Source: Bradyrhizobium algeriense (lineage in GTDB: Bacteria; Pseudomonadota; Alphaproteobacteria; Rhizobiales; Xanthobacteraceae). Taken from it: a stretch of DNA of 64,000 nucleotides. Below, one piece after another: positions 42,162 to 50,005 of the stretch; position 1 is the stretch's first letter, and the number at the start of each line of letters is the position of its first letter. Below the pieces are notes generated by a model that worked only from the letters and a program-made list of their open reading frames with translations, was not told the origin of the DNA and did no database searches. The translations under genes were made by a program, and so were the position numbers. The stretch is taken from assembly GCF_003062295.1 (NCBI RefSeq), contig NZ_PYCN01000006.1:124001-188000 (forward strand), in the 5' to 3' direction.

Positions 42162-42425
42162 ATGAAGTTGAATTCCAAGTCCGGTGCGACGCTTGCCGCT
42201 GCCGCCGCCACCCTGTTCCTCGCCGGCTCGGTGGTGTCGACAGTGTCGACATCAGCGAACGCCGCCGCGGGCAAGTGCATGGCCGGTAACGCCTGCAAGG
42301 GCCAGAGCGCTTGCAAGGGCGGGGCCAATGCCTGCAAGGGCCAGAACGCCTGCAAGGGCACCGGCTTCTCGATGGCCTCCGAAAAGGAGTGCGCCGCCAA
42401 GGGTGCCAAGTTCGTCAAGGGTTGA
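42162..42425 (+). CDS. bufA: Bufferin-type metallophore precursor, BufA2-like (6 Cys), copy 1
   Basis: An 87-residue precursor with a signal peptide (about residues 1-35, SANAAA) and a short Cys core: Cys39, 45, 51, 58, 64 and 77, most in NACKGQ/SACKGG units. This matches the six-cysteine periplasmic bufferin class, whose Cys residues are modified by the DUF692 enzyme BufB with help from BufC and then bind copper or related metals. The ATG at 42162 has GAGGAG six bases upstream. It has its own promoter and a hairpin terminator, so it is likely made in excess over the modifying enzymes. Confidence 0.9.
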   Translation: MKLNSKSGATLAAAAATLFLAGSVVSTVSTSANAAAGKCMAGNACKGQSACKGGANACKGQNACKGTGFSMASEKECAAKGAKFVKG

Positions 42426-42444
42426 TCGGCGGACCAGTGCGAGG

Positions 42445-42469
42445 GAGGGCCCGGCACTGCCGGGCCCTC
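42445..42469 (+). terminator. Hairpin terminator after first bufA
   Basis: GAGGGCCCGGCA pairs with TGCCGGGCCCTC around a one- to three-base loop and is followed by GTTGTTT. It would separate the two bufA transcripts. Confidence 0.75.
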
Positions 42470-42510
42470 GTTGTTTCGACCCGGCGGCTGAAATAAATTC
42501 GGCCCCGCGC

Positions 42511-42536
42511 GTAACCAAAGCCAGACCCGCCGCGTA
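42511..42536 (+). promoter_or_regulatory. ECF (SigF/EcfF-type) promoter upstream of second bufA
   Basis: GTAACC (42511-42516), 16 bases, CGTA (42533-42536), with the same extended GTAACCAAA-N13-CGTAGCT as the first copy while the 13 spacer bases are unrelated. The start would lie about 75 bases before the second bufA ATG. Confidence 0.7.
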
Positions 42537-42618
42537 GCTATCTCAGGGTGCCGTTTGTCGGCTGGAACTGTCGCGGCTTGCGGGCGATGCACCCTCTCAC
42601 TTCCTTTGGAGGATACCC

Positions 42619-42876
42619 ATGAAGATGACATCCAAGTCCGGCACCGCCATTGCCGCCGCCGCAGCCACCCTGTTCCTGGCGGGCGCCACCATGTCGAGCC
42701 CGACCTACGCGGCCGGCGAAGGCAAGTGCGTCGGCGCCAATGCCTGCAAGGGTCAGAGCGCATGCAAGGGCGGGGCAAATGCCTGCAAGGGCCAGAACGC
42801 CTGCAAGGGTCAGGGCTTCTCGGCCATGACCAAGGAAAAGTGCGACGCCGCCAAGGGCAAGTTCATGCCGTCCTAG
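42619..42876 (+). CDS. bufA: Bufferin-type metallophore precursor, BufA2-like (6 Cys), copy 2
   Basis: An 85-residue paralogue of the preceding gene with the same plan: signal peptide (to about residue 32, TYAAG) and Cys37, 43, 49, 56, 62 and 75. The NACKGQSACKGGANACKGQN block is shared with copy 1. Signal and C-terminal sequences differ more, so this is not a recent duplication. GAGG lies seven bases upstream of the ATG. It is directly upstream of bufB with a hairpin in between. Confidence 0.9.
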   Translation: MKMTSKSGTAIAAAAATLFLAGATMSSPTYAAGEGKCVGANACKGQSACKGGANACKGQNACKGQGFSAMTKEKCDAAKGKFMPS

Positions 42877-42888
42877 TGACGGCCCGAT

Positions 42889-42914
42889 CGAGGCCCGGTG
42901 TAGGCCGGGCCTCG
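42889..42914 (+). terminator. Hairpin between second bufA and bufB
   Basis: A 10-bp stem, CGAGGCCCGG / CCGGGCCTCG, with a 6-base loop begins 12 bases after the bufA stop. No U tract follows, so partial read-through into bufB-bufC is likely. This would lower enzyme levels relative to the precursor. Confidence 0.55.
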
Positions 42915-42984
42915 CATCCATGCTAGGTTGACGGCACAGTTTGGGACACGCATTGTATGGCGGTGCCGTTCGAGCGGAGACGAG

Positions 42985-43890
42985 ATGAACGTCGCGAGCA
43001 GATTGCCAGACACTTCGGCGGCTGCGCTTGCAGACCGTCCGGCGACATCGGCCAAGCCGCCCTTCCTCGGCTTCGGGCTCGGCCTGCGCCACCAGCATTA
43101 CGACGAAATCCTGGGCGGCAATCCGCCGATCGACTGGTTCGAGGTCATCAGCGAAAATTACATGCTGCCCGGCGGCCAACCGCTGCGCACGCTCGATCGC
43201 ATTTGCGAACGCTATCCCGTGGTGATGCACGGCGTGTCGATGTCGATCGCCTCCACCGCGCCGCCGAATTTCGAATATCTGCAAGCCTTGAAGGATCTCG
43301 CCAAGCGCATCGAGCCGAAATGGGTATCGGACCATCTGTGCTGGACCGGCGTCCACGGCAAGAACCTGCATGATCTCTTGCCGATTCCTTACACGAAGGA
43401 AGCGCTCGATCACGTCGTCAGCCGCGTCCAGCTGGTGCAGGACTTCCTCGGCCGCGCCATCGTGCTGGAGAATGTCTCGACCTACGTTCAGTTCAACAAT
43501 TCCGAAATGACGGAATGGGAATTCCTGTCCGAGTTGTCGCGACGCGCCGGATGCTGGCTGTTGTTCGACGTCAACAACGTCTATGTCAGCGCCTTCAACC
43601 ACGGCTACGATCCCATGACCTTCCTCAATGGAATTCCGGCGGATCGCGTGGTGCAGTTTCACATGGCCGGCCACAGCCACATGGGCACCCATATCATCGA
43701 CACCCACGACCACCCGGTGTGCGAGGATGTCTGGGAGCTCTATGCCGCGGCCCTGAAACGCTTTGGCCGGGTCTCGACCATGATCGAGCGCGACGACAAC
43801 ATTCCGCCGCTCGACGAACTGCTCATCGAGATTGCCAGGACCCGCGAGATGGCCGAAAAAATTCTGCCGGCAGGCAAGCAGACGGGATGA
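42985..43890 (+). CDS. bufB: BufB, DUF692 multinuclear non-heme iron oxidase (MNIO)
   Basis: A TIM-barrel iron enzyme of the MbnB-like class that oxidises cysteines in the BufA core peptide. The 301-residue protein keeps the metal-site blocks: WFEVISENYM (Glu53, Glu57), MHGVSMSI (His82), SDHLCW (Asp116, His117), LENVSTYV (Glu162, Asn163), FDVNNVYVSA (Asp195, Asn197), FHMAGH (His226, His230) and DTHDHPV (Asp239, His241, His243). The ATG at 42985 (GGAG seven bases upstream) is preferred to the open frame further up. Its stop overlaps bufC by four bases. Confidence 0.94.
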   Translation: MNVASRLPDTSAAALADRPATSAKPPFLGFGLGLRHQHYDEILGGNPPIDWFEVISENYMLPGGQPLRTLDRICERYPVVMHGVSMSIASTAPPNFEYLQALKDLAKRIEPKWVSDHLCWTGVHGKNLHDLLPIPYTKEALDHVVSRVQLVQDFLGRAIVLENVSTYVQFNNSEMTEWEFLSELSRRAGCWLLFDVNNVYVSAFNHGYDPMTFLNGIPADRVVQFHMAGHSHMGTHIIDTHDHPVCEDVWELYAAALKRFGRVSTMIERDDNIPPLDELLIEIARTREMAEKILPAGKQTG

Positions 43891-44672
43891 GCGACTTCGC
43901 GCGACAGCAGGCCGAGTTTCAGCGCGGCATCCTTGATGGCGACAAAAAGGTGCTGGCTGAAATCCTCGACAGCCCGCGGGAGAAGCGCGAGGTGCTGTTC
44001 GGCGTCTATCGCTATGCCTATGGCTCGCGGCTGGTCGAGGCCATGCGCAACGACCATGAGCTGCTGCATCTTTATCTCGGCGACGAGATGTTCGATGAGA
44101 TGGGCCACGCTTACGTCAAGGCGCGCCCGTCCGGGCATCCGAACCTGCGCTGGTTCTCGCAAGGCCTGCCGGCGTTCCTCAAATCGACCGCCCCCTACTC
44201 CGACCATCCCGAGCTGTCCGATCTCGCCGCACTCGAAAAGGCGCTCAACGACGCCTTCGACGCCGCGGAAGGCAAGGTCGTCGCGTTGACCGACATGGCA
44301 GGCTTTGCGCCCGAAGCATGGTCGGGCCTCCGATTCCAGCCGCATCCCACTGCATTCCGGCTCGACGTCGCGACCAATGCGGCTGCGATCTGGCTTGCGC
44401 TCAAGAACGACGAAGCACCGCCGGACGCGACCGGGCTGGAGCAGCCCGCGCATCTCCTGATCTGGCGCCAGGACGTCACGCCGATGTTCCGCGAACTTTC
44501 GGCGGAGGAAGCGATGATGTGGGACGAGGCCGCGAACGGCATTCCGTTCGGCGTGCTCTGCGAAATGCTGGCTACCTATGACGATCCCGACAGCGCGGCG
44601 GGCCGCGGCGCGGGCTATCTGCACGGCTGGATCACGGCAGGACTTTTGACGGATGTTTCCGTCGGTTCATAA
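43887..44672 (+). CDS. bufC: BufC, DUF2063 family partner of BufB
   Basis: A 261-residue protein with the DUF2063 N-terminal domain (SDFARQQAEFQRGILDGD, VYRYAYGSRLVEAMRNDHELLHLYLGDEMF), DNA-binding-like in fold, and a C-terminal half containing FRLDVATNAAAIWLALKND and LLIWRQDVTPMFRELSAEEA. In bufferin and related MNIO systems this partner presents the precursor to BufB. Start and bufB stop overlap as ATGA, so the two are made in equal amounts. Confidence 0.93.
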   Translation: MSDFARQQAEFQRGILDGDKKVLAEILDSPREKREVLFGVYRYAYGSRLVEAMRNDHELLHLYLGDEMFDEMGHAYVKARPSGHPNLRWFSQGLPAFLKSTAPYSDHPELSDLAALEKALNDAFDAAEGKVVALTDMAGFAPEAWSGLRFQPHPTAFRLDVATNAAAIWLALKNDEAPPDATGLEQPAHLLIWRQDVTPMFRELSAEEAMMWDEAANGIPFGVLCEMLATYDDPDSAAGRGAGYLHGWITAGLLTDVSVGS

Positions 44673-44689
44673 AGAGGGGCGCCCGGCGA

Positions 44690-45478
44690 ATGGGAAAAGA
44701 CACCGATCGCCATTTCATCGAGCGCATGCATTGGGACGAAGTCGCGCAGCGCATCAATGATGGCGCGGTGGCCATATTGCCGATCGGCGCCGCGGCCAAG
44801 CAGCACGGCTTCCACTTGCCCCTCAATACCGACCGCATTCAGGCCGAATGGCTCGCCGGCCAGATGGCGGAAAAAATCGACGCGCTGATCTGGCCGACGC
44901 TGACCTATGGCCATTACCCCGCCTTCGTCGAATATGCCGGCAGCAGCAGCCTTTCGATTTCGACCTTCGAGGCGCTCGTGCGCGAGGTGGCGGGGCAGAT
45001 TCTCGGCAGCGCATGCCCAAAGCTGCTCGTGCTCAATACCGGGATCAGCACGCTGGCGCCGGTCGACCGCGCCCTGGCGCGCCTCGCCAGCGAGCGGGTC
45101 AAGCATTTGTGGATCCACGAAGGTCCGCGCTATCCCCGCGTGGCCAGGCAATTGGCCGAGCAGAGCCACGGCAGCCATGCCGACGAACTGGAAACGTCGC
45201 TGATGCTGGCACTGGCGCCGCACGTGGTCGACATGACGCGCGCCGAAGCCAGCCCTGAGCTGAAACAGGGGACGCCGGGCGCATTGACACCGTCGGACCC
45301 GAATTCACCGAACTACAGCCGCTCCGGCAGCTATGGCGATCCGACGCGGGCGACATCGACCAAGGGCGAAGCCTTGCTCGCCGCCATGCTTGACGATCTC
45401 CACGAACAGGCCGCGGCCTTCATCGCGCAAGGCACCGAGCAGCACCGCCCGGCCGTAGTGCAAAGCCTGCTGCGATGA
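44690..45478 (+). CDS. Creatininase family amidohydrolase
   Basis: A 262-residue metal-dependent hydrolase. The creatininase signatures are AILPIGAAAKQHGFHLPLNTDRIQAEW (usual PxGSxEQHGxHLPLxTD) and SHGSHADELETSLMLALAP (usual HAGExETS). The second Gln/His ligand region is slightly unusual: AAAKQHG replaces the common SxEQHG, losing the Glu metal ligand, and HADELETS replaces HAGE. Substrate is therefore open; family members open cyclic amides or lactam-like rings. It is 17 bases behind bufC and overlaps the next gene by four bases, so it belongs to the same transcript. Confidence 0.88.
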   Translation: MGKDTDRHFIERMHWDEVAQRINDGAVAILPIGAAAKQHGFHLPLNTDRIQAEWLAGQMAEKIDALIWPTLTYGHYPAFVEYAGSSSLSISTFEALVREVAGQILGSACPKLLVLNTGISTLAPVDRALARLASERVKHLWIHEGPRYPRVARQLAEQSHGSHADELETSLMLALAPHVVDMTRAEASPELKQGTPGALTPSDPNSPNYSRSGSYGDPTRATSTKGEALLAAMLDDLHEQAAAFIAQGTEQHRPAVVQSLLR

Positions 45479-46464
45479 AATCCGCCGGTGCCTTTCGCTG
45501 GACCGTTGCCGCCGCTGTTCTCGCCGCAATGCTGGCAAGCGCCCTATCGTTCCGCGCCGACGCGCAATCGGAATACATGCGCGGCGACCGCATGCCCTAC
45601 GATGCGTTCGACCGGCTGCCCAGGACCGATCTTGAAGTGCCTGGCGGCACCATCCATGTCGCGTTCGCGCCGGGCGACATCGCACTCCCCAGGGAAAAAC
45701 TGCTCGGCTGGATCAGGATGTCGGCCCGGGCCGTCACGACCTATTACGGGCGGTTTCCCGTCGCCTCGCTGCGACTGCTATTGGTGCCCGTCGACGGCGG
45801 GCGCATCCGCGGCGGCACGACGTGGGGCTATCGCGGCGCCGCCATTCGCATTCCGCTCGGCCGCGATTCCACCGAGGATGTCTTGCAGCGCGACTGGGTG
45901 ATGGTGCACGAGATGGTGCATACCGCCCTGCCCGACATGCCCGATCGCTACGCATGGCTGTCGGAAGGACTGGCCGTCTATGTCGAGCCGGTCGCGCGGG
46001 TGCAGGCCGGAGATCTTAACGAGCGGGAAATCTGGCAGGCGATGATGCGCGACATGCCGAAAGGTTTGCCGCAGGCCGGCGACCAGGGCCTCGACAACAC
46101 GCCCACCTGGGGGCGCAGATACTGGGGCGGCGCGATGTTCTGCCTGCTGGCCGATATCGAAATCCGCAAAGCGACGAATAATCGCCGCGGGCTGCAGGAC
46201 GCGATGCGCGGCGTGCTCGCCGCCGGCGGCAGTCATGAGCAGGACTGGTCGATCGAGCGCATTCTTGCAACCGCCGACAAGGCCGTCGGCGTCGACGTGC
46301 TGACCCGGCTCCACGACGAGATGGGGCCGAAGCCGGTGACGCCAGATCTTGCTGCGCTCTGGCGCGACCTCGGATTGAAGCGGGTTGGCGAGGATCTCGA
46401 ATTCGACGACACCGCGCCGCTCGCGGCGATCCGCAAGGCGATCACCGCGCCGCGGTCCTCCTGA
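45475..46464 (+). CDS. Secreted gluzincin-like metallopeptidase (HExxH), uncharacterised
   Basis: A 329-residue exported protein (signal segment residues 9-30, ending ADAQ). The zinc signature is HEMVHTALPDMPDRYAWLSEGLAVYVEP: HExxH followed by a downstream Glu in WLSEGLA, the spacing of peptidase-MA/gluzincin enzymes. The region before it (GGRIRGGTTWGYRGAAIRIPLG) supplies the expected edge strand. It overlaps the creatininase gene by four bases. A role in processing an exported peptide such as BufA is tempting but only inferred from position. Confidence 0.78.
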   Translation: MKSAGAFRWTVAAAVLAAMLASALSFRADAQSEYMRGDRMPYDAFDRLPRTDLEVPGGTIHVAFAPGDIALPREKLLGWIRMSARAVTTYYGRFPVASLRLLLVPVDGGRIRGGTTWGYRGAAIRIPLGRDSTEDVLQRDWVMVHEMVHTALPDMPDRYAWLSEGLAVYVEPVARVQAGDLNEREIWQAMMRDMPKGLPQAGDQGLDNTPTWGRRYWGGAMFCLLADIEIRKATNNRRGLQDAMRGVLAAGGSHEQDWSIERILATADKAVGVDVLTRLHDEMGPKPVTPDLAALWRDLGLKRVGEDLEFDDTAPLAAIRKAITAPRSS

Positions 46465-46523
46465 GGCGCGTGGAGAAGCATGATCCGGCAGCCAATCGCC
46501 GCCGGACCAATTCGAACGAACCA

Positions 46524-47222
46524 TCAGAACCGGTAGCTGGCGCCGACGCGCACGAGATGCATCTCGTTGCGGAATTCAGTGCGGGTGCGGTCCCGGCTGG
46601 ACAGTGTGACGCTGCCATAATTAGCGTAGAGATATTCTCCGCGCCCGACGAAATGCTTGGTGAAAGCATACTCGAAGCCGCCGCCCGCGATCAGCCCGGC
46701 CTTGACCTGTTCGTCCCAGATAACCTGCTCTATGGTGTCACACCCCTTCTGAACGGTGTAGCGGTAGCCGTTGCCGATGCTGGCCACGCCGACACCGACC
46801 GCACCAAACGCCAGCAGGCGGTCGAACGCGTAGCCTGCGCGCAGGCGGGCGGAGCCGAATGCGCCGAAGCTCGACAGCAACGCGCTGTCGCCAAAGACGT
46901 GCTCGTCCCGCGACGACGTGGACTTGCCCCAATCGAGTTCGCCGCCGATCACAAAGCGGTTGGCGAATTGATAGTTGTAGCCGCCATAGACGCCGACGGC
47001 GAAGCCGCCGGCCTGCCCCTCCGCATGACGACAAGCACCATTCCGGCAGTAATCGGCCGCCCACGCGGCATACGCGCCGCCGCCGTAAACGCCCGCATAG
47101 AACCCGGTCCAGTTGTATTGAGGCGAAGGCAGGTCCGGAATACGGATTTCGGCAGCCTTCGCCGCCGGACCTGCCAGTAAAAAGCCACAAGCGGCAACAA
47201 TCCCCCAGGAAAGAAAACGCAT
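46524..47222 (-). CDS. Outer-membrane beta-barrel protein (Omp25/RopB-like)
   Basis: A 232-residue porin-like protein. It has a signal peptide (to about residue 23, AKAAE), then eight-stranded barrel features: YNWTGFYAGVYGGGAYAAW, GFAVGVYGGYNYQFANRFVIGGELDWG, ARLRAGYAFDRLLAFGAVGVG and a terminal VRVGASYRF with the C-terminal Phe used by the BAM complex. One Cys pair (YCRNGACRH) in an early loop may form a disulfide. The ATG at 47222 (GAGG seven bases upstream) is preferred over the TTG one codon earlier. Confidence 0.9.
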   Translation of the reverse strand: MRFLSWGIVAACGFLLAGPAAKAAEIRIPDLPSPQYNWTGFYAGVYGGGAYAAWAADYCRNGACRHAEGQAGGFAVGVYGGYNYQFANRFVIGGELDWGKSTSSRDEHVFGDSALLSSFGAFGSARLRAGYAFDRLLAFGAVGVGVASIGNGYRYTVQKGCDTIEQVIWDEQVKAGLIAGGGFEYAFTKHFVGRGEYLYANYGSVTLSSRDRTRTEFRNEMHLVRVGASYRF

Positions 47223-47479
47223 CAACGCACCTCATCACGCACGCACACGCAACACATGTTGCGGAACCAAGCTGAAGAGGGAACTTCGGGCGCGACGATG
47301 TTTAAGTCGGGCGGCGCTGTGGTGAAACGAGGCTATGTTTGGAACCAAACTGCGACGGCCGCCACAATGTACAACCCTTGAGCGAACAACGTCGTTGCAG
47401 GCCCTCGCCCACCACCAGCGGTTTCAACACGAAGGTGGCTGTCGCTGGGCAGGGCTGTAGCGTTTTTGAGCGAAGCATG

Positions 47480-47498
47480 CCCCGGACTTGATCCGGGG
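47480..47498 (-). terminator. Hairpin downstream of the FAD-linked oxidase gene
   Basis: CCCCGGA / TCCGGGG with a 5-base loop lies five bases after the oxidase stop. On the minus strand CTCAAAAACG follows, so there is no U tract. The motif is also common as a short repeat in this group. Confidence 0.4.
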
Positions 47499-47502
47499 TG
47501 CC

Positions 47503-48921
47503 CTAGTTCGCCGGCACGATCTTGCCGGGATTGAAAATGTTCTGCGGATCGAGCGCCTGCTTCAGCGCGCGCATGGCGTCGATCGCCTCGGGGCCGAGCT
47601 CGGCCTCGAGGTATTTCTGCTTGCCCTGCCCGATGCCGTGTTCGCCGGTGCAGGTGCCGCCCATCGCCTGCGCGCGCTCGACCAGGCGATGCATGAAGTC
47701 CTCGCCGCGAGCCATTTCCTCCGAATTGTCGATGTCACAGACCAGCGAGCAGTGGAAATTGCCGTCGCCGACATGGCCGACGATCGGCGACAGCAGATTG
47801 AGCCGCTTCAGATCGTCCTCGGTCTCGGTGACGCAATCGGCAAGCCTCGAGATCGGCACGCAGACATCGGTCGCCACCACGCCCGCGCCGGGTCGCAGCG
47901 CCTTCACCGACCAATAGGCGTCATGCCGCGCCTGCCACAGCTTGGTGCGGTCCTCCGGCTTGGTGGTCCAGGTGAAATCGCCGCCGCCGCATTCCTTGGC
48001 GATCTCGCCGAAATTCCTCGACTGCTCGGCCACCTCGACCTCGCTGCCATGGAATTCCAGCAGCAGCAGCGGCGTCTCCGGCAAGGTCAGCTTCGAATAG
48101 GCATTGCAGGCGCGGACCTGCTCGGCGTTGAGCAGCTCGATCCGCGCGAGCGGAATCCCGGTCTGGATCGCCAGGATGGTGGCCTGGCAGGCGCCGCGCA
48201 CGGTTTCGAACGAACAGGCGGCGGCTGCGATCGTCTCGGGGATGCCGCGCAGCTTGATGGTGAGTTCGGAGATGATACCGAGCGTACCCTCGGCGCCGAC
48301 GAACAGATGCGTCAGGTCGTAACCGGCCGCTGATTTTTTCGCCCGCGTGCCGGTCGTGATGATCTCGCCATCGCCGCGCACCACTTTGAGCGCCAGCACG
48401 TTGTCGCGGATGGTGCCGTAACGCACCGCATTGGTCCCTGAGGCCCGCGTCGAAGCCATGCCGCCGAGCGAGGCGTCGGCGCCGGGATCGATCGGGAAGA
48501 ACAATCCCTGGTCGCGCAGATGCTCGTTCAGCGCCTTGCGGGTGACGCCCGGCTGGATCACGCAATCCAGATCCTCGGCATGAACTTCGAGAATCCGGTT
48601 CATGTCGCGCAAATCGATGCAGACGCCGCCGGCCGGCGCGTTGACCTGGCCCTCCAGCGACGTACCAGTGCCGAACGCGATTACGGGAACGCCGTGCTTG
48701 GCACAGATCCGCACCACGTCCTGGATATCAGACGTTTCCTGCGCCATCACCACCGCGTCGGGCGGCTGCGTCGGAAGCCACGTGGTGGTATGGGCGTGCT
48801 GCTCGCGCACCGCCTGCGAGGTAATCAGCCGGTTGCCGAATCGCGCCGCCAGCGCCTCGACCGCGCCCGCCAGCGCCTGCGGCTCCGGCCGCTTCAAATT
48901 ACCTGATACCGTCATCGCCAC
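47503..48921 (-). CDS. FAD-linked oxidase, D-lactate dehydrogenase (cytochrome)/GlcD type
   Basis: A flavoprotein of the vanillyl-alcohol-oxidase/PCMH fold that oxidises a 2-hydroxy acid such as D-lactate. Residues about 50-230 bind FAD (VIAFGTGTSLEGQV, VIQPGVTRKALNEHL, DPGADASLGGMASTRASGTNAVRYGT). The C-terminal domain has the family motif SPIVGHVGDGNFH and ends DPQNIFNPGKIV. The GTG at 48921 is proposed as start because GGAGG is eight bases upstream; the ATG two codons later (48915) would be 14 bases away. Length is then 472 residues, normal for the family. Confidence 0.93.
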   Translation of the reverse strand: MAMTVSGNLKRPEPQALAGAVEALAARFGNRLITSQAVREQHAHTTTWLPTQPPDAVVMAQETSDIQDVVRICAKHGVPVIAFGTGTSLEGQVNAPAGGVCIDLRDMNRILEVHAEDLDCVIQPGVTRKALNEHLRDQGLFFPIDPGADASLGGMASTRASGTNAVRYGTIRDNVLALKVVRGDGEIITTGTRAKKSAAGYDLTHLFVGAEGTLGIISELTIKLRGIPETIAAAACSFETVRGACQATILAIQTGIPLARIELLNAEQVRACNAYSKLTLPETPLLLLEFHGSEVEVAEQSRNFGEIAKECGGGDFTWTTKPEDRTKLWQARHDAYWSVKALRPGAGVVATDVCVPISRLADCVTETEDDLKRLNLLSPIVGHVGDGNFHCSLVCDIDNSEEMARGEDFMHRLVERAQAMGGTCTGEHGIGQGKQKYLEAELGPEAIDAMRALKQALDPQNIFNPGKIVPAN

Positions 48922-49004
48922 GCCAAATTCCTCCGGATTTGAGCGGACCGTGGCAAAGGATATAAGGGGGGTCAAGAGACCCGCAAAAACAAAGGGATGG
49001 ATGG

Positions 49005-49529
49005 ATGACGACCGCTGCCGCTACCAAGGACAATTTGAAGGATATGCCGCTACCGCCGGTCCCGTTCCTGTCCTCGGTGATGCAGATCGAACGGCAATGG
49101 ATCGACTACAACGGCCATCTCAACATGGCCTATTACAACGTGATGATGGACCGCGCGATTGACGAGATGTGGCTGCAGCTCGGGATCGGGCCGGCCTACA
49201 TGAAGGAGCGCCACAGCTCGACCTTCACCGCCGAATGCCATGTACGCTACATACGCGAGATTCACCTCGGCGATCCCGTTCAGATTTCGGTTTATCTGTT
49301 AGGTCATGATGAGAAGCGGCTGCATACGTTCGAGGAACTGCGCCACGCGAACGAAGGCTGGCTCTCCGCCACGTCGGAGAACATGACGCTCCACATGGAC
49401 ATGAAGGCGCGAAAGGTCGCCCCCTTCCCGCCCGATATCCGCGCCCGCATCCAGGCGGTGGTGGGTTCGCATGCAGCCGTGCCGCGGCCCGAAGGCATCG
49501 GCCGCAAGGTCGCGATGCCTTCAGGATAG
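49005..49529 (+). CDS. Acyl-CoA thioesterase family (hotdog fold)
   Basis: A 174-residue protein of the 4HBT-type hotdog fold. It shows QIERQWIDYNGHLNMAYYNVMMDRAIDEMW, with the Asp/Asn-Gly-His segment of the YbgC-like active site, and ECHVRYIREIHLGDPVQISVYLLGHDEKRLHTFEELRH. It resembles thioesterases associated with carnitine and betainyl-CoA metabolism, but no such genes are nearby. Function beyond thioester hydrolysis is not claimed. Confidence 0.88.
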   Translation: MTTAAATKDNLKDMPLPPVPFLSSVMQIERQWIDYNGHLNMAYYNVMMDRAIDEMWLQLGIGPAYMKERHSSTFTAECHVRYIREIHLGDPVQISVYLLGHDEKRLHTFEELRHANEGWLSATSENMTLHMDMKARKVAPFPPDIRARIQAVVGSHAAVPRPEGIGRKVAMPSG

Positions 49530-49542
49530 CCCATTCCGGTCG

Positions 49543-49716
49543 CTAGACGTCGCTGCGTCCGCGCACCAATCCGACCACCGCCGAGATCAGGAACAGGATC
49601 ACGGCAATAAAGAAGATCGCCTTGGCGATTTCGACGGAAGCGCCGGCGATGCCGCCGTAGCCCAGAACACCCGCGATCAATGCGATGACCAGAAACGTAA
49701 CGACCCAGCTCAACAT
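49543..49716 (-). CDS. DUF1328 small membrane protein (YtjA-like)
   Basis: A 57-residue protein of two helices ([22 protein letters not shown] and [21 protein letters not shown]) ending in RGRSDV, the standard DUF1328 pattern. The ATG at 49716 has GAGG seven bases upstream; the longer frame to 49788 is not family-like. Members are stress-induced in some proteobacteria; the role is unknown. Confidence 0.92.
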   Translation of the reverse strand: MLSWVVTFLVIALIAGVLGYGGIAGASVEIAKAIFFIAVILFLISAVVGLVRGRSDV

Positions 49717-50005
49717 CACATGACCTCGATTAGCTGTTGCTCTCGCGATGGCGGCGGCTGACGCGTCGCGCATCGCCTGCTGGACCAATCCGGGTCGGGA
49801 ATGATGGTTCCGGGCCGCAAAATCGCGAAATTTGACGATTCCAGCGGAACAAAATCGCAGGCTTGCCTCAAAATCCGGCCTGCAAAAGCACCAGGATTAA
49901 ACCTGTCAAAACGGCCGGACAGGCCCTATATGGCCCTTAATCCCTGCTATGAAGGCTCCCCTTTACCGCCTCACGGTGCCATCGTGGGGCCAACGCGATT
50001 CGAGC

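Noticed and set aside
42738..42810. Repeated TGCAAGGGC units in bufA considered as a DNA repeat array
   Set aside because: They encode the Cys-Lys-Gly units of the bufferin core and reflect protein sequence.
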